64,000 bases of DNA, taken from NCBI RefSeq assembly GCF_014203225.1, contig NZ_JACHIO010000003.1, forward strand, positions 342,057 to 406,056, written 5' to 3'. The notes below the pieces were generated by a model. That model was given only the letters and a program-made list of their open reading frames with translations. It was not told the DNA's origin and made no database searches. This document shows positions 43,977 to 51,102 of this stretch, piece after piece. Both the position numbers and the translations under genes were made by a program. The DNA comes from Granulicella mallensis. Its GTDB lineage: Bacteria > Acidobacteriota > Terriglobia > Terriglobales > Acidobacteriaceae. Position 1 is the stretch's first letter. The number at the start of each line of letters is the position of its first letter.

Positions 43977-46229
43977 ATGATAGATTTCAACAACATCCAG
44001 TCGAAATGTGTGCGCGATGGCGTTCTATTGCTCGGTTTGTTGCTCGGTTTATCTTCCGCCCTATGTAATAGGGCCCCTGGGGGGGGATGGGGTGCTTTTG
44101 TTTGCCTCGCAGGCTCGCTAGCGTTTTACAGGCTCATACTCGGTTCCAACCTGTCGGTAGCAGTACGGTTTGCAACCGCGGTTGGGGTGAGTGTCGTTTC
44201 CTGCATATTCTGTCGCCATCAACTCTCGCATGCACTCGAAATCTTGCAAACAGCAAAAGATCTTGGTTTCGCAAACCCGACAGACATTAGACATCGGCTT
44301 CCATCGCTTCTGCCAAGCGGAATTCTCGGAGAGTCCTTAGTCCTGCTGGCTGCCATATTGCCATTTCCTATGGCTCTATTCCATAAATATGGTTGGCGTA
44401 GGATAGCGGGAGCGCTATCGGGCTGTGCAGTCACGTTCATACTAGTTTGTATATTTCTAACTTACGAACGCGCGGCATTCGTCATGGCGCTTGTCTTTGT
44501 TGTTTCCGGATCCGCAATGGGTCTTACTGCCGCCGCCAAGTATCGAATGGATGTGTGGAAGTGGCTGGTGCCCTTCGCACTCGCGTGCATATTCGCAGAA
44601 GGTATGTCTAATGCCGGATTCTCAAATACCTTGCAACTGCATTCCACGGAATCGCAGAGACGAAGCGCCTCTGGTCGTCTTCACATATGGCATAACACTT
44701 TCCAAATGATCAGTCAGCACCCATGGCTAGGGACCGGTCCAAATACTTTTGCTCGTTCTTACAACGACTTCGAGAGAGGGGTGACGCAAGACGCCGTCGT
44801 AAATAGACCGTTCAATCTCTTACTTGGACTGGCAGAGGAGTATGGCGTCCCCTTCGCAATCCTGTTCCTGTTACTTATCATAGCGCAGTTGCGTTCTGCT
44901 CATATTGGGCTTGCAGTTGAGACCAACGATAGGAACGCTGCAACATTTTCGATCTGTTGCCTGGCAGGAATGTACAGTCTTCTTACTAGGGAATTGTTCT
45001 ATTCATCATTGTTCAGATCGTATCAAGTAGCGTTTCTTTCGATGCTTGTATTAGCGTGGACTACGCAGCCATCAGCTAGGCCAAGCATCCATAACAAATA
45101 CTCAGCATCGTCGTCGTGGTCGGCATCATACATGGCCGTGTGTGGTTCTGTGATCATCGCTAGCCTGTTCTTTATGCGTTCGGAAAGGGTCTCAGCCACC
45201 CATTTCGTTGCGGGTTCGGAGAAGCTTCACTCGGGCGATTTTTTATCAGCTGCCCATGAGTTCGAAGTTAGTGCTGAGCTCAAACCTCGAAGTGCGTATT
45301 ATCACGCTTCTTATGGTCTCGCTTTGGAGAGTCAGGTTCAGAGCGATTCATGGGACGATTCGAATCGGTCAATCGCGAATGGGCGACCAGCCTCTTCAGA
45401 GGATATGACTCTCAGAGATCGTGCAGAACGGGAATACCAAGTAGCTCTAGCGCTCAACCCCAATGATGCCTCGTTTTTGAATAATCTTGCCTGGATTGAA
45501 GAAGCAAAAGGAAAGAAGGAGGAGGCTGCACGGCTGGTCTCTCGAGCAAGAATTGTGTCGCCAACAACACCGCTTTATCAGGTGAGCGCTTCAGTTCTCG
45601 AAGACCTAGCCGGCAAACGCGATGACTCAATCAGTTCAGGCGCAAATGCTATTTCTCAATCACCTGTCTTGGTCTATTCCAGTTGGTTTGTGTCTTTGCG
45701 GGCGACGTGTGCGAATTGCATGGAGGCTATGCTTGCAACAGCGGTGCAAAAGACCTCGAAGGAATATGACCGATACAAGTCCCCATTGGCCTTAGCCCGA
45801 CTAGGAGCGCTATATTTCATCACTGGACGGAAGGATGAAGGGTATGAGTTGTTACGGATTGCTGTTACGGCTATACCCAATCTGCCTGAAGCTTGGTGCT
45901 TCATGGCCCGATATGAGATGGAGCAGGCAAACTATACAGAAGCGCGCATGTATTACGAGAAAGCACTCTTTTTAAACCCGAGTTCGAGCACTGCGCGATT
46001 GGGCTTGTGTCAAGTTGCTATACAACAAGGGGAACTGGGGGACCCTTGTGAAGCGGCTGTAGAATGGCGAATCGGTGCTGGGATGCGTTCGTCGAATTCG
46101 ATGCGGGCAGAGTATTTATATGGCGTCACGGATCGCGATGCTGTGAATGATGATGTGCTTCCACAAGGATTCTTATCATTTTGCTGCTTCGTACGAGTCG
46201 GCAAGAGCACCCCCCCTCTGAATCGATGA
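43977..46229 (+). CDS. O-antigen-ligase-like membrane protein with TPR C-terminus
   Basis: The protein has 750 residues. The N-terminal half has many transmembrane helices and the Wzy_C/WaaL-like loop: SGRLHIWHNTFQMISQHPWLGTGPNTF. The C-terminal half contains TPR-like repeats: AEREYQVALALNPNDASFLNNLAWIE and ARMYYEKALFLNPSSSTARLGL. Similar ligase/TPR fusions attach or polymerise surface glycans. Here it stands next to a small secreted peptide, so it may instead transfer a glycan to a protein; that is inference. Confidence 0.75.
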   Translation: MIDFNNIQSKCVRDGVLLLGLLLGLSSALCNRAPGGGWGAFVCLAGSLAFYRLILGSNLSVAVRFATAVGVSVVSCIFCRHQLSHALEILQTAKDLGFANPTDIRHRLPSLLPSGILGESLVLLAAILPFPMALFHKYGWRRIAGALSGCAVTFILVCIFLTYERAAFVMALVFVVSGSAMGLTAAAKYRMDVWKWLVPFALACIFAEGMSNAGFSNTLQLHSTESQRRSASGRLHIWHNTFQMISQHPWLGTGPNTFARSYNDFERGVTQDAVVNRPFNLLLGLAEEYGVPFAILFLLLIIAQLRSAHIGLAVETNDRNAATFSICCLAGMYSLLTRELFYSSLFRSYQVAFLSMLVLAWTTQPSARPSIHNKYSASSSWSASYMAVCGSVIIASLFFMRSERVSATHFVAGSEKLHSGDFLSAAHEFEVSAELKPRSAYYHASYGLALESQVQSDSWDDSNRSIANGRPASSEDMTLRDRAEREYQVALALNPNDASFLNNLAWIEEAKGKKEEAARLVSRARIVSPTTPLYQVSASVLEDLAGKRDDSISSGANAISQSPVLVYSSWFVSLRATCANCMEAMLATAVQKTSKEYDRYKSPLALARLGALYFITGRKDEGYELLRIAVTAIPNLPEAWCFMARYEMEQANYTEARMYYEKALFLNPSSSTARLGLCQVAIQQGELGDPCEAAVEWRIGAGMRSSNSMRAEYLYGVTDRDAVNDDVLPQGFLSFCCFVRVGKSTPPLNR

Positions 46230-46273
46230 CTACTTTGTCGTTTTGCTAATTAGTTGGCATATTCTTGTTTGGA

Positions 46274-46504
46274 TTATCTGGCGCACTATCGTTCCTGATG
46301 TGTCCCGCTGACCTCGAGAAGGGTTTGAAAACATCCTTCCTCAAAGATGTGCTCTGGCTCACACTTTCTTACCAAGATTTGTAGCCAGCGCGCCGAATAA
46401 TTAGTACAAAAGTTCGCCAGATAATTTGAAAAGCAATAGCCTTGTCATCGGCCAAGCCTGAGACTCGGCGCCATACGACAAATAATTCCACAAAAGCTAC
46501 GACA
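46274..46504. repeat. Mixed transposon-end repeats
   Basis: TTATCTGGCG (46274-46283) and its exact inverse CGCCAGATAA (46415-46424) bracket 131 bases. Beyond them, CGACA repeats stand at 46476 and 46500 (spacing 24) with contexts ACGACAAATAATTCC and ACGACAAACAATTCC. Both repeat classes also occur at 8.5-8.7 kb, and the second at 37.3 kb. They are right-type ends placed beyond the 3' end of the recombinase, unlike in the other two elements. Confidence 0.6.
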
Positions 46505-46610
46505 AACAATTCCTCACCCTACATCTTGGCGCAAACTTTTTGCGATAACGCTTATCGCAGCTATATCGCAAAGAACTCCCTATCGGTAGTGACTCTGTAC
46601 ATCGCCAAAG

Positions 46611-47537
46611 TCATAGTCCCAAATTGTCATTCACGGCAACGGCGATCTCCTGCTCGGAACCGAGATAGCGTTCGGTGGTCTGGATCGAGGAGTGGCCGAG
46701 CAGGAATTTGATCTGCTCCAGGTCGCCGCCGTTCTTGCGGCAGAGCTTCGCGCAGGTGCGGCGGAGGTCGTGGGCGCCGAAGTGTTCGATGCCAATTTGC
46801 TTCGATGACTGTTCAACTACTGACCAGATCGCCCAGTCACCGAGTTCGTCTCCAACAATCTTGCCCGATTTCGAAAGCGGGCGGAGCAGATTGCCTTTCT
46901 CGATCTTGGCTGCCGCAGTCCAGGCGTCTATTCCTTGTCTTATCCAGATCGGGATTGCGACCGTGCGGATGCGGCCCCCCTTGCCACGAAGATCGATGAT
47001 CACCCACCTCCCTTCTCTGAGCTGGATGTCTTCGATCTTCAGCGAGGCCAGTTCCCGTCGGCGCAAGGCGCACCCGACCAAGAGAGCGATAATCACATAA
47101 TCGCGCTTGCCCTTTAACTTGGAGCGATCGGGCACCGCGAGAAGCTCCTTCGCCTGTTCACGCGTGAGCCAGTTGCCGAGGCGAGTTCCTCGCTCCGGGA
47201 TATTAGGAACTCCGGTCAGATTGGAGGCCTCTTCCGCGCTGAGCATTCCATTCCGTCGGGCTTCGGTGACCAGCTTGCGCATGGCCGAGAGCCGGACATT
47301 CACGGTCGAAGGGGAGTCCTTTTCCATGCTGGCTCGCCATTCCATCAGCAGTGCCCGGGTGAGAGGTCGGCTGGCAGAGAATACAAATAACCCGTCGAGA
47401 GCTCTTCCATAATTGCGTTTGGAATGCGGCGAAACGACCGAGTCGAGAACCATCTGTTTGAGTTCAACAAGGCGTGGGTCGACCGGCTCCGGCGAGGCAT
47501 TGTGGTTCGGAGAAAGTAGCAACGCGTGGTCGCTCAC
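46611..47537 (-). CDS. Tyrosine recombinase, third paralogue
   Basis: The protein has 308 residues starting with GTG at 47537, which overlaps the stop of the DUF1016 gene (GTGA). The SAM-like N-terminus is SPHSKRNYGRALDGLFVF, and the catalytic residues are in GCALRRREL, GAHDLRRTCAKL, LGHSSIQTTE and ERYLG. It is closely related to the recombinases at 7560 and 36327. Coupling to a DUF1016 nuclease is unusual compared with those copies. Confidence 0.88.
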   Translation of the reverse strand: MSDHALLLSPNHNASPEPVDPRLVELKQMVLDSVVSPHSKRNYGRALDGLFVFSASRPLTRALLMEWRASMEKDSPSTVNVRLSAMRKLVTEARRNGMLSAEEASNLTGVPNIPERGTRLGNWLTREQAKELLAVPDRSKLKGKRDYVIIALLVGCALRRRELASLKIEDIQLREGRWVIIDLRGKGGRIRTVAIPIWIRQGIDAWTAAAKIEKGNLLRPLSKSGKIVGDELGDWAIWSVVEQSSKQIGIEHFGAHDLRRTCAKLCRKNGGDLEQIKFLLGHSSIQTTERYLGSEQEIAVAVNDNLGL

Positions 47538-48613
47538 GTCCCTTCCTCCGGCTCAGCCTGATCCGCCTTGCGGGCTGCAGCAAGTTCCGTGCGGAGCTTT
47601 TCCACGATTCCTTTGAGGTCTTCGATCGAGGGAACCTCTTGTTCCAGTGCCTTCGGCATCTCCCGTGTGACCGTATAAGTAGACACGCCGATCGGCTTCT
47701 GAAAGTTCTTAAAGGAGAGCTCAACGATCGCTTCGTTGTGGCTTTCGCAAAGCAGCAACCCTATGGTCGGGTCGTCGCGGTCCGATTTCATGATCCCGTC
47801 AACGGCCGACAGGTAGAAGTTCAGCTTGCCAGCATACTCCGGCTTGAACTCTCCAGTCTTGAGTTCGATCACAAAATAACAGTGCAGGCGTACATGATAG
47901 AAGAGCAGATCCAGATAGAACGTTTGGTCCCCGACTGGTAGAGGCACCTGGCTTCCAACAAACGCGAAGCCGCGACCGAGTTCCAGCAGCAGATCGCGGA
48001 GATGAATGAGCAGTCCGCGTTCGAGCTCCCGCTCCTTGAAATCGTCGGCCAGGGTCAGGAAGTCGAAGTTGTAAGGATCACGCAGGATCTGCTCGGCCAT
48101 GTCGGAATCAGGCGGCGGCAGGGTTTGCTCGAAATTGGTGAGCGCCTTCCCTTCCCTCTCGTGCAGCCGGCTTGAGATCATGTGGACAAGAACGTTCTGG
48201 CTCCAGCCATGTTCGAAGGCGGCGCGCAAATACCATTCGCGAGTTCGCCGGTCCTTAATCCTATCCAGAACCCGGAGATTGTGGCCCCAGGGCAATTGTG
48301 CAATGAGCTGTTGCACAATTGCCTCTTCCGGCCATGCCTCGGCTAAAGCACGCATATACTTTAGGCTTCTTGCCCCGAAGCCCTCGACTCCAGGAAACTC
48401 ATTCTGGAGATCATGGGCCAGGCGGTCGATCACCCGCGTGCCCCAGCCTTCCATTCCCTGCCGAAGGAGGATGTCCCGCCCTATTGACCAGTAGAGCAGG
48501 ATCAGCTCCCGGTTAACGGCGAGGGCAGCGCGAACCTGGGCGCCCCGGATACGGGTCTTGAGTTCTTGGAGGAACTCGGGATAGCCTGTGGGCGGCAAAA
48601 GAGCGGATTTCAT
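47534..48613 (-). CDS. DUF1016 (YhcG-like) PDDEXK nuclease family protein
   Basis: The protein has 359 residues from ATG 48613 (MKSALLPPTGYPEFL). An earlier ATG at 48655 lies in an inverted repeat. The family signature is RAALAVNRELILLYWSIGRDIL, and the C-terminal domain has the nuclease core FYLDLLFYHVRLHCYFVIELKTGEF, with Asp and ELK residues of PD-(D/E)XK enzymes. YhcG proteins occur near restriction-modification and mobile genes; the exact activity is uncertain. It is cotranscribed with the recombinase by a 4-base overlap. Confidence 0.85.
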   Translation of the reverse strand: MKSALLPPTGYPEFLQELKTRIRGAQVRAALAVNRELILLYWSIGRDILLRQGMEGWGTRVIDRLAHDLQNEFPGVEGFGARSLKYMRALAEAWPEEAIVQQLIAQLPWGHNLRVLDRIKDRRTREWYLRAAFEHGWSQNVLVHMISSRLHEREGKALTNFEQTLPPPDSDMAEQILRDPYNFDFLTLADDFKERELERGLLIHLRDLLLELGRGFAFVGSQVPLPVGDQTFYLDLLFYHVRLHCYFVIELKTGEFKPEYAGKLNFYLSAVDGIMKSDRDDPTIGLLLCESHNEAIVELSFKNFQKPIGVSTYTVTREMPKALEQEVPSIEDLKGIVEKLRTELAAARKADQAEPEEGT

Positions 48614-48634
48614 CGATTTCAGGGTAGCATGCAA

Positions 48635-48668
48635 ATTACCCACGATAAGTGACATTATCGTGGGTAAT
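48635..48668. promoter_or_regulatory. 14-bp perfect inverted repeat upstream of the DUF1016 gene
   Basis: ATTACCCACGATAA, six bases, and its exact complement. It lies 22 bases upstream of the chosen start. It is probably an operator for the DUF1016-recombinase operon, or a hairpin in its leader. Confidence 0.5.
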
Positions 48669-48689
48669 AATCAAGAGTCGTTATCATAG

Positions 48690-48711
48690 TTATTGGCAGG
48701 TGTGCCAATAA
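48690..48711. promoter_or_regulatory. 9-bp inverted repeat upstream of a truncated gene
   Basis: TTATTGGCA, GGTG, TGCCAATAA. It lies 40 bases before the ATG of the truncated frame at 48752. It may have been the operator of that lost gene. Confidence 0.4.
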
Positions 48712-48751
48712 TCCCGGTATCCTGAAAGTGTCGCAAAGTTGAGGTTTTTCA

Positions 48752-48808
48752 ATGGCTCGTCCCGTCAAATGGTCACGCGATCTGCACTCCATTCGCAAGC
48801 TAGCTTGA
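48752..48808 (+). pseudogene. Gene start truncated at the tRNA junction
   Basis: The frame begins ATG 48752 and reads MARPVKWSRDLHSIR, which I recall as the N-terminus of small acidobacterial DNA-binding proteins. It then runs into the tRNA fragment at about 48799 and stops at TGA within six codons. The original gene was therefore cut at the same point where tRNA-Leu sequence begins. Confidence 0.4.
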
Positions 48809-48857
48809 GGTGCTAGCACCGCAAGGCATAGGGGTTCAAGTCCCCTCCTCCGCACCA
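48799..48857 (+). tRNA. 3' fragment of tRNA-Leu(GAG), probable attachment site
   Basis: The sequence from GCTAGCTTGAGG to CTCCGCACCA contains the anticodon arm (loop CTTGAGG, anticodon GAG), a variable arm, the T-arm GGGGTTCAAGTCCCC and the encoded CCA at 48855-48857. The 5' acceptor strand and D-arm are missing, so this is not a functional tRNA. Such 3' fragments arise when an island integrates at a tRNA gene. The intact tRNA-Leu should lie outside the window, to the left if this is the distal end of the island. Confidence 0.75.
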
Positions 48858-48879
48858 ATCTGAAAGTAAAGGACTTACG

Positions 48880-48913
48880 AGAAGGCCAGCCCGAAACGGT
48901 TGGCCTTCTTTTT
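48880..48913 (+). terminator. Rho-independent terminator after the tRNA-Leu fragment
   Basis: Stem AGAAGGCCA/TGGCCTTCT with a 12-base loop, followed by TTTT. It is placed 23 bases after the CCA, as a native tRNA terminator would be, which suggests that the sequence to the right is the original chromosomal flank. Confidence 0.7.
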
Positions 48914-49026
48914 CGTCACTGTAGTGGGTTTTTGTAGTGGTTGTAACCAGCTTTCGTTTTTTGCAGGGGCCAACCGAACGGGTTGCCCCCGTATAAATGG
49001 GCGGTATAAGCTATGACTCGGACCCG

Positions 49027-49440
49027 ATGATGCGCCCCACCCCGCAAAGCATTCCAACCAGTGCGTTGCAACAAGAGGCCGGTGCCCAAGATCTCGTCCG
49101 TTCGGAAAAGATGAGGCCGTATCTGGAGCTGCTCAAGGCCCATATCGGAGGGCAGGACACAGCGCCTTACCTGGCCGCATTAGCCGAACTGCCGCTCGAA
49201 GAAAGATACGTTTGGCGGGTCATCTCCGCCTTGAAGTGGGCGTTCTGCGATCTTGAAACCGAAAACGTACTCGCCGATCTCGAAACCCTCTCCGAAGACG
49301 ACCTCAAGTTGGTTGCCAAGCCGATCGCCATGCGGGCAATCCAGTTCTCTTTGTTTGCTAAGGCACTGCTCGGACAAGAAGCCGCAGAGCAAATCATGTT
49401 GCGGGCCACAAGGATTCTCAAACAATCTGACAATGGATGA
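49027..49440 (+). CDS. Hypothetical protein
   Basis: The protein has 137 residues from ATG 49027. The chain is helical and acidic (EKMRPYLELLKAHIGG, LADLETLSEDDLKLV) with no signal peptide, and the family is not recognised. The next frame begins ATGA over its stop codon, but that downstream frame does not look like a real protein. It is the first gene after the tRNA fragment. Confidence 0.5.
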   Translation: MMRPTPQSIPTSALQQEAGAQDLVRSEKMRPYLELLKAHIGGQDTAPYLAALAELPLEERYVWRVISALKWAFCDLETENVLADLETLSEDDLKLVAKPIAMRAIQFSLFAKALLGQEAAEQIMLRATRILKQSDNG

Positions 49441-49526
49441 CCGCGCAGCTACTGGACAAGATCACCTCCGTTGAGCCACGACCCATGCAACAGCAGCTCC
49501 GACGGCGGGAGTGGGGCACGCCGCCC

Positions 49527-49647
49527 TTACACAGCAAACCTGAACGCTGCGCCGTCGCGGACACCGTGGCCGGCGGTGGGCGCGGCGAAGTGGGTGCCGA
49601 CGACGAGGATCGGCTGGCCAGCCATTCGTCGAGGAGGGGTGAACGGG
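49527..49647 (-). pseudogene. C-terminal scrap of an MBL-fold hydrolase
   Basis: A minus-strand frame ends at TAA 49529-49527 and reads AGQPILVVGTHFAAPTAGHG and GAAFRF. This is the usual end of metallo-beta-lactamase-fold proteins (THFAAPTAG, then a DG-AFRF strand). Only about 38 codons remain and no start or metal-binding HxHxDH region is present. It is a deletion remnant. Confidence 0.5.
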
Positions 49648-49711
49648 TAATCAGGTCGCGATCACACGTAAAATGGGGATGCCCAAACCCTATGGTGGAG
49701 AGAATATAAAA

Positions 49712-50182
49712 ATGAGTGCGATCATCTCCAAGTGTGGCTCCTACCGCTATCGGCTTGAGCGTCGAATTGGATCTGGATCGAGAACCTGCGTCTTCATCAT
49801 GCTGAACCCTTCTAAGGCAGACGCGACGATTGACGATTCCACGATTACCCGGTGCATCACCTATGTGAGGTCATGGGGATACGACAAGCTTGTGGTCGGT
49901 AACCTGTTCGCGTTCCGAACGACATACCCGACTGAGCTTAAGGTCGCAGCCGATCCTGTCGGTCCCGAAAACAAGAAGCACCTGTCAAAGATGTTCCGCG
50001 AAGCGGACATCGTTATCGCAGCATGGGGCAACCATGGCGATCATCGAGGACGAGCACAAGAGTTCCATGAGTACACGGCGAAGAACGGCATTGATCTCCA
50101 CTACCTGAAGCTCACGAAGCAGGGTCATCCCTCACACCCCAGCAGATTGGCGGCTGCGCTTCAACCGAAAAGATGGTCCTGA
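49712..50182 (+). CDS. DUF1643-domain protein
   Basis: The protein has 156 residues from ATG 49712, with GGTGGAG upstream. The family signature is visible: VFIMLNPSKADATIDDSTI, RSWGYDKLVVGNLFAFR and VIAAWGNHGDHRGRA. DUF1643 proteins are common in phage and mobile DNA; their function is unknown. It is convergent with the minus-strand pair that follows. Confidence 0.85.
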   Translation: MSAIISKCGSYRYRLERRIGSGSRTCVFIMLNPSKADATIDDSTITRCITYVRSWGYDKLVVGNLFAFRTTYPTELKVAADPVGPENKKHLSKMFREADIVIAAWGNHGDHRGRAQEFHEYTAKNGIDLHYLKLTKQGHPSHPSRLAAALQPKRWS

Positions 50183-50192
50183 GGCCCACTCG

Positions 50193-50999
50193 CTAGAGCA
50201 CGCCGTCCGGCCCGAAATACTGTTTCCAATTCGGCACATCTTCTCCCAACAGCTTCAGCAACATCATCCCCCGCGTCGTGAGTCGCGCGGCGTAGTTGCT
50301 GATGGGAACCTCCCGAGAGGAAACGGAGATCATCTCCGCCAGGCCGAATCCTTGCAAGCGAAGGCATATCTGGAGACCTTCCTCGCGGCTGAAGGTATTG
50401 CCAGCGCCGTCCTTGCCGGTCAAAGCCATAGCCATTTGGAGCGACAGTTCCTGCGCGCGTTGGATGAATGTGTTCGGATGGAGTTTAGGAGGATTTGCGT
50501 ATGATGGCGATGCCTGCTCGTTCCAGTCTCCATTCTTGTTCATAACCTGATTCAAAATTTTCAGACCGATCAAATCCCGTTCGCCGAGCTTTTCAACGTC
50601 CTGAATGAAACTGACTAGGCCGTTGATCCTCGTTTCGCTCGTGATCGACGAAGTGATGACGGTTAGATAACGTCCGCGCTTTTTGTCGTCGAATTCTTCC
50701 GTGTCGTATTCGAGCGATAGGCGCGTTGCTGATTGAACTTCGCTGATGTCGGTTCGCATCTTCTCCATAGCGTCCTGCACTTTGACCATGTCTTCAACTA
50801 GCTGGCTTACAAACGCTTCGGCACGTTCCTGACGGGCCTTTGCGGACATGGAATTCAGGAATGCAAAAAAGCCGTAGATCGGCGGCGAGACTTTGCCGAG
50901 GGCCTTTCCGGCGTCGAGCACCTTCATGATGCCGGACGTAATGCCGTCACCCTTGGGATACTGCTTATCTATCGCGTCGTAAACGTTATCAATTGCCAT
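50193..50999 (-). CDS. Hypothetical protein of the two-gene unit at 50.2-52.8 kb
   Basis: The protein has 268 residues. The sequence is helical with a possible coiled-coil stretch (VEDMVKVQDAMEKMRTDISEV) and no known domain. It is 103 bases downstream of the 563-residue gene on the same strand, so the two may form one transcript and act together. Confidence 0.5.
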   Translation of the reverse strand: MAIDNVYDAIDKQYPKGDGITSGIMKVLDAGKALGKVSPPIYGFFAFLNSMSAKARQERAEAFVSQLVEDMVKVQDAMEKMRTDISEVQSATRLSLEYDTEEFDDKKRGRYLTVITSSITSETRINGLVSFIQDVEKLGERDLIGLKILNQVMNKNGDWNEQASPSYANPPKLHPNTFIQRAQELSLQMAMALTGKDGAGNTFSREEGLQICLRLQGFGLAEMISVSSREVPISNYAARLTTRGMMLLKLLGEDVPNWKQYFGPDGVL

Positions 51000-51102
51000 G
51001 TCGTTCCGTCAGCCTTCTGTGACGCCGGTGGGTCGGTTAACCATCCTAGACCCTGGGCGCAAATTGCGAGGCAACGGAGCGCAGGCGGCCAGCGGCGGAG
51101 TG

